Below, in pieces: positions 54,227-62,532 of a DNA stretch of 64,000 nucleotides (position 1 is its first letter; each line of letters opens with the position of its first letter). The position numbers and the translations under genes were made by a program. The stretch comes from Pseudoxanthomonas sp. GTDB lineage: Bacteria > Pseudomonadota > Gammaproteobacteria > Xanthomonadales > Xanthomonadaceae. The notes under the pieces are model-generated. The model searched no databases, had not been told where the DNA came from, and was given only the letters and a program-made list of their open reading frames with translations. Location: the NCBI RefSeq assembly GCF_035999195.1, contig NZ_DASYGY010000009.1, forward strand, positions 186,001-250,000. Direction: 5' to 3'.

Positions 54227-55579
54227 TCAGAGCCGGAACGATGAGAGCTCATCGTCCGGATCGGCCGCTCCCGCCTGCACTGCAGCCGGAGCAGGAGCCG
54301 TACCGTCCTCTTCGATGTCGCGATCGGTATTGAGCTCCTGACTGACATCCAGCTCTTCGATTAGATGGTTCCAATCCAGGTCCGCATGCTGCTCCAGGAC
54401 ACTGAGCAAATCGAGAAAGGCCCTGACGGTATTGCGCGGCGTCTGGAAGTACGCCGCGCCGATACGCTGATTGCAGTGGCTCAGGAAGGCGGGCAGGGCC
54501 TCATCGGGCAGCGCGTACTGGGCTGCATCGCCGCTGGCATGCAGGTGTCGCAGCTTGGTGAGCAGGACGTACAGATCTTCCGGGGTGAGGTTGGCCAGCC
54601 GGATTACCGGACCGCCGAAATCCTGCAGCCCTTGCTGGGCGGCAAACGCATTCTCGGATAGACGTGATTGAAGTGCCTGGTAACTGTACAAGCCGCGACG
54701 GGCATCCATCAGCGTTTCTGGTGTGCCACCAAACACAAAGCCCACGCCTTCGCTGCTGCCCTGCAAGGTATCGTTGAGGATGCGCAGGATCTGCTCGTAG
54801 TTGGTATTGCGTGCCGTGGCGTGCGGCAGCTTGTACAGGTTCACCAGTTCGTCCAGACATACCAATAGGCCGCCATATCCAGCCAAGCGGATGAACCGCG
54901 CCAGTAGCTTGATCCCATCATAGACCTGGTCATCTTCGATGATGGTGCGTACCCCCAGCGCTTGGCGCGCATCGGTCTTGGTGGTGAACTCACCGCGCAG
55001 CCAGCGCACCGCATCGGCCTTGAGTTGCTCGTTGCCCTGGTCGTGGCCACGCCAGTAACACTCGATGACTTGAGCGAAGTCGTAGCCACCCACCAACTCG
55101 GTCAGCGACTGAAGCCGCTGCTGAATGATCGACTCCACCGCTTCGCCCGTGCTCTTGGCCTGTTGCAAGGCTGTGGTGATGAACCGCTCCACGACGCTCG
55201 CCATCGCGCCGCCTTCGGGCTTGGTCCGCGTGGCGATGTTGCGGGTCAGCTCGCTGTACAACGAGCGCGCCTGGCCACCGCTGCCATACAAGCGACGATC
55301 CGGATTGAGGTCGGCGGCCATCGTGACCAGACCCTTCTCCAGCGCCACCGCGCGCACCAGGCTCAGGAAGAAGGTCTTGCCCGCGCCAAAGTCGCCGATC
55401 ACAAAGCGAATCGCGCTACCGGCCTGATTGATGCGATCAATATCCTTGATCAGGGCCTCGACTTCACGGGCGCGACCCACCTGGATGTACTGCAGACCAC
55501 GACGCGGCACCACGCCGGCCCGCAGGGCTTGGAGCACGGCATCGCGATCACGAGGCGGAATTCGAACAGCGCTTGTCAT
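54227..55579 (-). CDS. BrxD-like P-loop ATPase (DUF2791)
   Basis: 450 residues. Walker A is GDFGAGKTF (about 62-70) within RFVIGDFGAGKTFFLSLV; Walker B is LLVCLDELVNLYK (about 240). The sensor-like GGTPETLMDARRGLYSYQAL and the end region RNTVRAFLDLLSVL match the DUF2791/BrxD family of BREX-associated ATPases. It overlaps the TerB-domain gene by four bases and the helicase begins one base after it, so the three are a tight operon. The last 30 residues are acidic and disordered. Confidence 0.8.
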   Translation of the reverse strand: MTSAVRIPPRDRDAVLQALRAGVVPRRGLQYIQVGRAREVEALIKDIDRINQAGSAIRFVIGDFGAGKTFFLSLVRAVALEKGLVTMAADLNPDRRLYGSGGQARSLYSELTRNIATRTKPEGGAMASVVERFITTALQQAKSTGEAVESIIQQRLQSLTELVGGYDFAQVIECYWRGHDQGNEQLKADAVRWLRGEFTTKTDARQALGVRTIIEDDQVYDGIKLLARFIRLAGYGGLLVCLDELVNLYKLPHATARNTNYEQILRILNDTLQGSSEGVGFVFGGTPETLMDARRGLYSYQALQSRLSENAFAAQQGLQDFGGPVIRLANLTPEDLYVLLTKLRHLHASGDAAQYALPDEALPAFLSHCNQRIGAAYFQTPRNTVRAFLDLLSVLEQHADLDWNHLIEELDVSQELNTDRDIEEDGTAPAPAAVQAGAADPDDELSSFRL

Positions 55580-58110
55580 GGGCGTAGCTTCTTATGGTCG
55601 GACAGGGTTTGCGCGAGCTGATCGCGCACGTAATCGTTCACGAACAGCGGGTCTTCTCCTTCCAGCAGCGGTTCGCCGGCGAGGGAGAACGCCGCTTCAT
55701 TGAGCATTTCGAGCGCACCGTCGGGCAGCAAGCCCAATGCATCGCAGGCGGCTTCGAAGTCGGCACGAGACCATTGGTCGCCGGCCACCCCCAGTACGCG
55801 CTCCAGCAAGGCCATATGCTCAGCATCCAGCCCAGGTATTGAGTCACTTGGAGCTTCTGCTACTGGTGTCGCGGACACACTCGCTGGAGTGACTGAGGGA
55901 GTAGGGGAGCTTATCTCGGCCGTGGCGGCTGTCTCGGCGTCATCGAAGATCTGCGCTAGCACCGATTGCACTCGGCGGGTTTCGGCAAGCTTCTGGGCAA
56001 TCACATCGGCGTTGAGTCCACCGCCTGCGGCAGTCTTGGGACGTCCGCCGACACTGGCGTGGTGGAGGTCGGCCGGTACTCGGGCCGGATCCAGTTCCAG
56101 AGCGCGGTAGAACCGCTCGATCACCCGTATTTCGGCCGGGCTGACGTGGCCATCAGCCGCGGCGATCTCCAGCAACACGCCTGCGAAAGCCTTGCGCTCG
56201 CTGGCTGGCAGAAGACGCACACGGTTCTCCAGACGCGCCAAGGTGACCGGATTGAGCTGCAGCCACCTTAGGTGTGCCTCGATGCGTCGCCGCTCACTCT
56301 CGGGCAACGCAAACTGCCGCTCGATCGCGGCGACAGCTACATCCAGCTCGGACTGGTTGATCTCACTGCCTTGGCCGGCCACGGCAAGCGCGGCCTGCAG
56401 CATCAACAAGGCGGCCGCATACGCAGCGCTGGGCGTGCGCGCTGCCTGGTTAGGCAATCGGAACACGATCACGTGGCCATCAGGTGTGGGCGAAGGGCCA
56501 TGGAAGCGGACATCAGGCTCGATCGCAAACCCCAAGGCTTCCAACGCTTGAATCAGCGAGGTCGCCTCGCGCTTGCCCAGCCGTTCGGGTGAGCCCATCC
56601 CGCATCCCTGGGTCAGGCGCGAGGTCGCCATCACGGCCACGGCTTGCTGGGCCAACGCCGCGTCCAGGTCCGACACCAAGGCGCGGAACGTCGGCGGGAC
56701 CTGGTTGCCGCGCAAGGGTTCGGGCATCGCCGCGAGCTCGGCCATGGGCGTGCCGTTCTTGCTGCGTCGCACTCGTCGCAACGCTTCCAACTCGCCCATC
56801 GCCTGTTGGACCAGCGTGATCACGGGTCGCACGGGCGCTTGGCTGCGGGTGATATCTGGCAGCTCGGTCTGGATTGTCTCAATGCCTTCGCCAGGACCTG
56901 CCCAACGGTAGTTCAATGCCAATCTGGAGCGCCCTGGCTTGATGACCAAGCCCTCGCCGAAACGCTGCGAATAAAGCTGGGCGAAGCGTGTTTTCATCTC
57001 TGGCCGCACAACATCCCACGTAGTGGAGCGCGCCTCATCCGTCAGCGCCTGGGCCCATGCGAAAGCAAGTCCCGATGGCAGTGGCTGATGACGCACCACT
57101 GCCTGCGCTGCGCGCACATGCTGCTCGAGCGTCCAGTCATCGCCCTCATCGATGTTTGCGTTAACCAATCCCAGCTTGAAGCGACCCACCGCCAGCAGTT
57201 CTTGGCTGTAGCGGCGGAACGAGCCGTGGTGGCCATAGTGCTGCTGAAGTCGCTGCACTTCCTCCAGGATCTGCTGGCCCTCGGCTTGGGCATTAGCTCC
57301 ACCCGCTAGACCACGCAGCAATCGGTGCTCCAGACCATAGAAGTACAAAAACACGTAGCCAATACCGACCGTGGCGGCACGACGCTCGGAGTTCAGAAAA
57401 GCGAGCAGCGTGCCGCGTTCACGATCACTCAGTCCGGCATACCGCGGCCAGTATCCCAGTCCTTCCCCGCGCCAATCGGCCAGGCCAGAGAAGGGCAGAG
57501 TGGGATCGATGGTGGGCAGCCGACTGTCTTGGTAGCCGCGGGGCGTACCGAGATAGAAGCCGCCACCGGAGATCGATTGACCTCGGATGGTCACCGACTC
57601 ACCGAAGGGTATCCAGCGTGGCGGTGCGGGTTGCCGAAGGGGGCTCGCCAGATCCGCAACGGCGCGTAGCGGGGAGGTGGTGCGGACGGCGACCGGCTCC
57701 AGCGCGGGCGCCGGCCGGCTAGGCGGCACGGCGGCACCGGGGACAGGCGCTTCCTTCACCGGGGGTGGCGCCGCCTCCACAGCGGATGGGGGCGGGGGAG
57801 GGGCCGGAACGTGAGGCTGAGGGGATACGGGCAAGTGGGTACTCGACCGTGAGGCTGCGCGCTTTGGCGGGGACTGGTCAAGGATTTCCGCTAGGGTTTT
57901 TCCCCCTTCTTCTGGTGGAGGGGGCAACTCAAAGGCCTGTTGGGCTATTCGCCAGTGGCGGTAGAGGCGCCAGCCGACCCAGCCAAGTAGGGCAACTACG
58001 GCGAACCAGAACAGCGCGATCCAGACTTCTTTTGGGATCAGCAGAATGACCACTAGGGCACCAAGCAGTAACGCCCCAATCCCGCCCCCATGCCCCTTGC
58101 GTCGCGCCAC
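55576..58110 (-). CDS. Membrane-anchored TerB-domain protein (TerB-N, TerB, TerB-C)
   Basis: 844 residues from GTG 58110, preceded by a GGGGG-rich ribosome-binding site. Two hydrophobic helices (about 10-50) anchor it, followed by a proline-rich linker to about 165. TerB-N follows (around WIPFGESVTIRG and LSDRERGTLLAFLNSERR), then a TerB-like acidic helical domain (FAGVLLEIAAADGHVSPAEI with RVIERFYRALELDPARVP) and a C-terminal TerB-C region ending at LFVNDYVRDQLAQ. TerB modules occur in predicted stress and phage-response systems and may bind metal. It is the first gene of the operon. Confidence 0.78.
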   Translation of the reverse strand: MARRKGHGGGIGALLLGALVVILLIPKEVWIALFWFAVVALLGWVGWRLYRHWRIAQQAFELPPPPEEGGKTLAEILDQSPPKRAASRSSTHLPVSPQPHVPAPPPPPSAVEAAPPPVKEAPVPGAAVPPSRPAPALEPVAVRTTSPLRAVADLASPLRQPAPPRWIPFGESVTIRGQSISGGGFYLGTPRGYQDSRLPTIDPTLPFSGLADWRGEGLGYWPRYAGLSDRERGTLLAFLNSERRAATVGIGYVFLYFYGLEHRLLRGLAGGANAQAEGQQILEEVQRLQQHYGHHGSFRRYSQELLAVGRFKLGLVNANIDEGDDWTLEQHVRAAQAVVRHQPLPSGLAFAWAQALTDEARSTTWDVVRPEMKTRFAQLYSQRFGEGLVIKPGRSRLALNYRWAGPGEGIETIQTELPDITRSQAPVRPVITLVQQAMGELEALRRVRRSKNGTPMAELAAMPEPLRGNQVPPTFRALVSDLDAALAQQAVAVMATSRLTQGCGMGSPERLGKREATSLIQALEALGFAIEPDVRFHGPSPTPDGHVIVFRLPNQAARTPSAAYAAALLMLQAALAVAGQGSEINQSELDVAVAAIERQFALPESERRRIEAHLRWLQLNPVTLARLENRVRLLPASERKAFAGVLLEIAAADGHVSPAEIRVIERFYRALELDPARVPADLHHASVGGRPKTAAGGGLNADVIAQKLAETRRVQSVLAQIFDDAETAATAEISSPTPSVTPASVSATPVAEAPSDSIPGLDAEHMALLERVLGVAGDQWSRADFEAACDALGLLPDGALEMLNEAAFSLAGEPLLEGEDPLFVNDYVRDQLAQTLSDHKKLRP

Positions 58111-58281
58111 TGTCAGCCCCCGCCATCCGTTTGCAGAACATTGCCCCTCTTCACACTCTACACCCCGTCGTGTATCGGGCTGGATCGCCCCCTCCAAGCC
58201 GAGCGGGCATTAAGGCTTGACTGGAACGCTCGTGATACAATTGCTCCAAAGATCGGCTAATTTTAGCCAGAAGGAGATGCC

Positions 58282-58848
58282 ATGAGCAATGCACAGGGCA
58301 AGTCGCCATCCCTTGCAACTCGTAAAGTGAGCCGCGGAGTCATTGGCAAGCTCAAAGAGCAAGGTGCCGTCGATTCAGCCATCAAGCAAAAAAAAATTCC
58401 GGTAAAGGCGGCGGGTTTCCGAAACTACTTGCGCCGAGCAACGCTTGCCGAGCGAATCAAGCTAGAGCGAGAGGGCGTCCCCTCGGAAGTTGTCAGCGAC
58501 CTGATCACCGTCATTGGGGTTAGCACCAACAACTTTCAGCGCTATGCAGGCATTCCCAAAGCCACTTTTACCCTACGCATGAGAGACAAGCTGCTCTTTT
58601 CGGGCACGCAAGGTCAATCTGTTGTCGGAATCCTCGACTTGATAAATCAAGTCGAGGACATGCTTGCTGCCGATCCTGATAATCCTGATGCCAAGAACTT
58701 CGATGTCGAAAGATGGGTAGGGGAGTGGATCGAACGTCCTCAACCGGCTTTGGGGGGACTGGCGCCTGCCGAAGTGATGGACACCCCCACTGGTCGCGCC
58801 TCCGTCATGCGTGTGCTGGGGGCAATCCAAAGCGGCGCCTATCAATGA
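58282..58848 (+). CDS. Xre/MbcA/ParS-family antitoxin
   Basis: 188 residues. The N-terminal part has a helix-turn-helix-like region (LAERIKLEREGVPSEVVSDL and ISNNFQRYAG-like GVSTNNFQRY); the C-terminal domain carries the family end with WIERPQPALGGLAPAEVMDT and TGRASVMRVLGAI, the toxin-binding surface. It neutralises the RES-domain toxin encoded next in a 4-bp overlap, and such antitoxins repress their own operon. The start is preceded by AAGGAG. Confidence 0.88.
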   Translation: MSNAQGKSPSLATRKVSRGVIGKLKEQGAVDSAIKQKKIPVKAAGFRNYLRRATLAERIKLEREGVPSEVVSDLITVIGVSTNNFQRYAGIPKATFTLRMRDKLLFSGTQGQSVVGILDLINQVEDMLAADPDNPDAKNFDVERWVGEWIERPQPALGGLAPAEVMDTPTGRASVMRVLGAIQSGAYQ

Positions 58849-59321
58849 AGCTGTTCCGGATCGGCTCCTCTGGCCCTACATGGAAGCCGGACGACATGAC
58901 GGGAGCCGGTGCTGCAGCGGCTCCGGGGCGCTGGAATCGGCCTGGCGAGAAAGTGATCTACGCTGCGCAGACATTGGCGATGGCGGTGCTGGAAACGGCT
59001 GCACACATAGACGACGGCGGGCTTCCGCTGAATAAGTATGTGATCGAAATCGACGTCCCGGATGACCTATGGCTAGGCCGCACGATCGTTGATCCAGCGG
59101 ATCTGGGTGGAGGATGGGACGCCATTCCTCATGGTTTGGCGTCTATCGAGGCTGGGTCAGGATGGTACGTGGGTGCATCGAGCGCAATTATCGAGCTGCC
59201 GTCCGTGATTGTTCCCGAGGAGCGAATCGTCTTGATCAATGCCCAGCATGCTGACGCTGCAAGGATCACCACCAAAGTGACTCGTCGTTATCAGTACAAT
59301 TTATTGTTTCGTCACAAGTAG
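58845..59321 (+). CDS. RES-domain toxin
   Basis: 158 residues. The three conserved polar residues that name the family are placed as Arg (GRWNRPGEKVIYAA), Glu (AMAVLETAAH) and Ser (VGASSAIIELPSVIV). RES toxins attack NAD+ or ADP-ribosylate a metabolic enzyme when freed from the Xre-type antitoxin. ATG 58845 overlaps the antitoxin stop; a longer frame upstream is a shadow of the antitoxin gene. The pair may stabilise the island. Confidence 0.9.
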   Translation: MKLFRIGSSGPTWKPDDMTGAGAAAAPGRWNRPGEKVIYAAQTLAMAVLETAAHIDDGGLPLNKYVIEIDVPDDLWLGRTIVDPADLGGGWDAIPHGLASIEAGSGWYVGASSAIIELPSVIVPEERIVLINAQHADAARITTKVTRRYQYNLLFRHK

Positions 59322-59442
59322 GCGCCCATGCATCGACTGGCAGGCTCCCTCCGAACCCCCTGAAGCACTTCGCAGGCACAGAACTTATTGTGTGTGATTG
59401 CATAGTGCAATCATCCTAAGCCAGGCAACTAACGGAGAATCA

Positions 59443-59880
59443 ATGTCTCGCCATACTTACTCGATGGGAACCTGGACTAAGGGTAGTACTGCGCCCGACT
59501 GGGATGAGAACGAAGACTTTTCAGCGTACATAGCGCGCATTGGATACTCTCAGATCATGCACCGGTTCGGACATGAACACGGCGCCTCTATTGAGATCCA
59601 CAACTCGACCGATGGCGAGCGCTTCTATGCCAGCGTCAGTCATGACGGTAGCAGCGTCTACGAAGTTTTTATCCCCGATTTCCCGAGCCTGATGCTCTTT
59701 CTGAAGGATTTCGGATCGGCTTTCGCAGTGTTCGGTATCGAGTCCCATCAAGAAGAGACGAGAGCTATGCTTGATAAGCTTTTCAATGTCTATCATGGCC
59801 ACAACGCATACGACATCTGCAGCCAGTGCGCCCCAACGGAGTGGAGGACGAGGCTAGATCGCAAACGGTCCAACCCATGA
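59443..59880 (+). CDS. Hypothetical cytosolic protein
   Basis: 145 residues, starting at ATG 59443 behind a GGAGA site. It is acidic, rich in aromatic residues, without membrane helices; its core alternates strands and helices (SIEIHNSTDGERFYASVSHD, then EVFIPDFPSLMLFLKDFG). I do not recognise a family. It lies alone between the toxin-antitoxin pair and another orphan gene. Confidence 0.5.
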   Translation: MSRHTYSMGTWTKGSTAPDWDENEDFSAYIARIGYSQIMHRFGHEHGASIEIHNSTDGERFYASVSHDGSSVYEVFIPDFPSLMLFLKDFGSAFAVFGIESHQEETRAMLDKLFNVYHGHNAYDICSQCAPTEWRTRLDRKRSNP

Positions 59881-59968
59881 GTCTCTGAGACGTGAGCGAT
59901 CGATCGGCCAGGTCTCAGCATCTGCGACGGACACCTCGCAAGATTCTTCGAATGCCAGGAATACCGAC

Positions 59969-60391
59969 ATGTTAGACAGGATCGTAGCCTCTCAGTTGGA
60001 CTCGCAACTTGCACGTTGCGAGCAAGATCTTCAGCTAGCTATCCAAAAGCTCATCAATGAGCACGCTGCCCGCGGATTCTCGACGATGCAAGGACCGCTT
60101 GCTGGACGCATCATTGATGCTTGTGATCATGCGTTGGTGCAGGTGCATGCTGTTGCGCAATTGATCCAACGTGAGTACGTGATTTCCGGCAAGACGACCG
60201 ATGAGCGAGCCGAACGTTTGCGGGCATTGTTGGGCCATCTGGAACCACGATTGATGCGCTTGGCGTTGACACCGGCCAGTTACGTAGAAGCACTGGGGGG
60301 AGTGACGCCCCCCGAATTGGCCTCGCGGGTGCCATGGGTGTTGGGCAGGCTGCGAGCATCGGCGTTCGAAGAGGCGTGCGTTATCACTTAG
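59969..60391 (+). CDS. Hypothetical helical protein next to dif-like site B
   Basis: 140 residues, almost all alpha-helical (LDSQLARCEQDLQLAIQKL, then IIDACDHALVQVHAVAQLIQ), no membrane segment or signal peptide. No family recognised. Its stop codon is 18 bases before dif-like site B, so it is the last gene of the island. Confidence 0.5.
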   Translation: MLDRIVASQLDSQLARCEQDLQLAIQKLINEHAARGFSTMQGPLAGRIIDACDHALVQVHAVAQLIQREYVISGKTTDERAERLRALLGHLEPRLMRLALTPASYVEALGGVTPPELASRVPWVLGRLRASAFEEACVIT

Positions 60392-60409
60392 CGGGCCGGA
60401 ACGGGCCGC

Positions 60410-60437
60410 GCCTAACATAAGGAATGTTATGCGAAGT
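60410..60437 (-). other. dif-like XerCD site B
   Basis: Plus strand GCCTAACATAA, centre GGAATG, TTATGCGAAGT. The XerC-type arm and the following 17 bases are identical to site A; the centre and the outer part of the XerD-type arm differ. It has the same orientation as site A and the opposite one to site C. Confidence 0.7.
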
Positions 60438-60518
60438 AAGTTATTGATTATATTGGACTTTAGTTCCGTTTGCAAGGTCGTTACTCCTTAAGCTCCCTGT
60501 ACCGCCGGCCGCGGTAAA

Positions 60519-60533
60519 CTAAGTTTTCCTTAG
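60519..60533. promoter_or_regulatory. Conserved dyad upstream of BPSL0761-type gene, copy 2
   Basis: CTAAG-N5-CTTAG, 17 bases before the start codon, matching 21641-21655 in both arms and spacing. Confidence 0.5.
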
Positions 60534-60550
60534 TCTTCTTGGTCCCGTAC

Positions 60551-60823
60551 ATGACCATGCCTGAAGAGCGAACCCGGAACGTACTGCAAGCCGGCGCGTT
60601 TCTGAAAGAGCTGGCCGCCAGCAAGGCCGTACCTAAGCAGGTGCGAGAGGAAGCGTACCGGCTGCTGCGGCATTACCCGACACTGAGCGACATTGAGGCC
60701 ATTGCCCAGCACGAAGAAGAGCTCTGGCAGCGCACCGAATCATTCTTTCGCACGCCGTATCTGACCAGCAAGATCGATCCGGACTGGTTTCGTGGCTATC
60801 CCCAAGGCCCGCACAGGCTCTGA
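60551..60823 (+). CDS. BPSL0761-family small protein, copy 2
   Basis: 90 residues from ATG 60551, aligned end to end with copy 1 (MTMPEERTRNVLQAGAFL, AYRLLRHYPTLSDIEAIA). The residues that differ are mainly in the C-terminal third. The function is unknown. It starts 113 bases after dif-like site B, the same layout as after site A. Confidence 0.7.
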   Translation: MTMPEERTRNVLQAGAFLKELAASKAVPKQVREEAYRLLRHYPTLSDIEAIAQHEEELWQRTESFFRTPYLTSKIDPDWFRGYPQGPHRL

Positions 60824-60825
60824 CC

Positions 60826-61581
60826 GTGACCCGGACACGTCAGCGTGCAGGCAGAGGGAGCCGGGCAGAACGGGAGTTGGAAGCTTGGCTGGAACGGTCA
60901 CGCACCAATCCAGCCGAGGAACCGGCCTTCTTTCGGCGGTTGCTGGACGCTCTGGTCTACGTGCATGTGCCCGTCTCTGACGACTCAGGCAGGACCCGCC
61001 TAGTGCAATTCCGCCATCCCGACGGCTTCGATGCCATCCCGTTCTTTACCGGTTGGGAAAAGGCCCGGTTCGCGTCCTCATCGGCGGTGAAGATTGTGCA
61101 GGTGAGAGGGCGCGACCTTTTGGCCGGCACCAAGGGGGCGACCCTGATGATGAACCCCAACGATGGAGGGGCGGTCTTATATCCGGAGGAGATCGCCTCC
61201 CTTTTGGACACTGGCTTCGTGGCTCGGATAGATAAGACGCCTCACGCCCAGGTGCACGTCCGTCCGGCCCAAAGTGCGCCGGCGTGGCTTGGTCAACTCA
61301 TTAGCGAGTGCCTCCAGGACGCCAGCTTTGTAACGGCGGCCTATCTCCTGGATGCCTTTACATCGCCCACAGAAGATCAGCCAGGACTACTCATCTGGCT
61401 GGTGGCCGACCTAGCCTTTGCCGAACGGGCAGCCCGATTGGTGAGTACGGCTATTCAGTCCCGAGGCGCAGAACTGGACGTCGTGGTCGACTTGGCGGTC
61501 CACGATGCCCGCCAACCATTGCCCGAACACCTGGCTGATCCCAAGATCCGTCCCATCTTCTCCAGGTACAGTCCGACCTAA
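60826..61581 (+). CDS. SseB-family protein, copy 2
   Basis: 251 residues from GTG 60826, two bases after the BPSL0761-type stop as in copy 1. It shares the VQFRHPDGFDAIPFFTG and GATLMMNPNDGGAVLYPEE blocks and the AFAERAARLVSTAIQ region. Divergence from copy 1 is spread along the protein, so the two modules are older paralogues rather than a recent duplication. Confidence 0.7.
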   Translation: MTRTRQRAGRGSRAERELEAWLERSRTNPAEEPAFFRRLLDALVYVHVPVSDDSGRTRLVQFRHPDGFDAIPFFTGWEKARFASSSAVKIVQVRGRDLLAGTKGATLMMNPNDGGAVLYPEEIASLLDTGFVARIDKTPHAQVHVRPAQSAPAWLGQLISECLQDASFVTAAYLLDAFTSPTEDQPGLLIWLVADLAFAERAARLVSTAIQSRGAELDVVVDLAVHDARQPLPEHLADPKIRPIFSRYSPT

Positions 61582-61601
61582 GCACCTGTTTCTCAACGTA
61601 G

Positions 61602-61772
61602 ATGACACGAGAAGAAGAACTATTGGCTTTGCTGCCGGAGCTGTCCGCGGCAGAGAAGGAGCGTCGGACCCGCGAGGGCTTGGCCGACGTCGACGCTGGG
61701 CGGACGATCCCGCACGAGGAACTGTTGCAATGGGTAAGGCGGCTGAAGAAACGTTCTACTGCGTCGAGTTGA
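61602..61772 (+). CDS. 56-residue antitoxin-like small protein, copy 2
   Basis: The counterpart of 22730-22888: acidic helix LLALLPELSAAEKERRTREG, then LADVDAGRTIPHEELLQWV and a basic end (RRLKKRS). The central 30 residues are almost the same in both copies, the strongest conservation in the module. Confidence 0.55.
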   Translation: MTREEELLALLPELSAAEKERRTREGLADVDAGRTIPHEELLQWVRRLKKRSTASS

Positions 61773-61954
61773 CCGCTTTTTTCTGCGTTGGTAGCGAGAT
61801 CATCCGAAATTGTTTGCATTGGTTTCCGACCAAGCAGAATTGTCCGCGTCGAAGGACAGAATCTTTGCGTCGGCGATCCCAGAATGTCTGCGATGAACAG
61901 CGGTGGCCTGGTACAGGCAGAACCGAAAGGACTGAGTCCTGCGGGCGGCATCTA

Positions 61955-61982
61955 ATTTCGCATAATGCCTATTATGTCCAGA
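61955..61982 (+). other. dif-like XerCD site C (left junction of the phage-like insert)
   Basis: ATTTCGCATAA, centre TGCCTA, then TTATGTCCAGA. The XerC-type arm is complete. The outer XerD arm diverges, as expected if it belongs to the inserted element. The 12 bases from the centre on (TGCCTATTATGT) return at 63565-63576. Confidence 0.72.
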
Positions 61983-62090
61983 GGCACTATGTGCTTTCAT
62001 TGGTGGGCCGCCTCCTACGCGGCTTTGACGGGGCCGGGTTTGGCTTGGCTAAAAGCCGTCCGGCAATTCTTGCTCTCATGGGCCAGATAA

Positions 62091-62132
62091 AGCGGGTCAG
62101 CAGGCTGGGTTGCCGCCCAGCTCTGACCCGCT
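62091..62132. other. Large stem-loop in the phage-like remnant
   Basis: A perfect 10-bp outer stem AGCGGGTCAG/CTGACCCGCT (62091-62100 with 62123-62132) and an inner 6-bp stem GCTGGG/CCCAGC. There is no T-run. Filamentous phages carry such hairpins in their intergenic replication-origin and packaging region, which suits the gene-poor stretch 61983-62265. Confidence 0.5.
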
Positions 62133-62265
62133 CCCTTCGCGGGTCCAACCGCTAACGCAACAGCCGCACATCCATGTGCGATAGGCGTCAGGGGCACGCC
62201 CCCGACACCCCCGGTCCGGGTTATGTAAACACCACGGTACCGTGTGCCTATCCTGCAACCGACGA

Positions 62266-62532
62266 TCATGGACGCCACCGCGCGGGCGTGCGCTCGATGA
62301 TGTCCAACGCCTGGCCGCAGGCGGTGTACTTAGCTTCCAGATCTGAGATCACAGAGACGCCCGCAAGCAGCGCGACGGGATCTCGTTCGCTGGCCTGGAG
62401 CGCACGTGCAGAGGCGATCAGCTGGCGGTACGCATCGCGCAGCGCACGCAGCTTGGGAAGGTCCGACGCGGAGAACCGGGCGCCGCTATGACCTGCGTAG
62501 AAGAGCCCTGGGGGCCACTGGGTGAGCTTCAC
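62266..62532 (-). CDS. Small hypothetical protein of the phage-like remnant
   Basis: 88 residues from GTG 62532, mostly alpha-helical (LPKLRALRDAYRQLIASARA, VSVISDLEAKYTACGQALDI). The start overlaps the end of the long frame above by four bases (GTGA). No family recognised. Confidence 0.5.
   Translation of the reverse strand: MKLTQWPPGLFYAGHSGARFSASDLPKLRALRDAYRQLIASARALQASERDPVALLAGVSVISDLEAKYTACGQALDIIERTPARWRP

Larger units (their letters stand above)
21530..60437. mobile_element. Putative 38.9-kb accessory island between directly repeated dif-like sites
   Basis: Dif-like sites at 21530-21557 and 60410-60437 have the same orientation and share 28 identical bases from the XerC arm outward. 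The left site truncates a DsbA-like gene. The interval is packed with accessory functions (CBASS, TnpS/TnpT, type I secretion, TerB/BrxD set, toxin-antitoxin). No dedicated integrase for the whole block was identified, so Xer-mediated assembly or excision is an inference. Confidence 0.4.

Noticed and set aside
62218..62230. GGGTTATGTAAACA as a fifth dif-like site
   Set aside because: Only an XerD-like half is present; no XerC-type arm lies 6 bases away.
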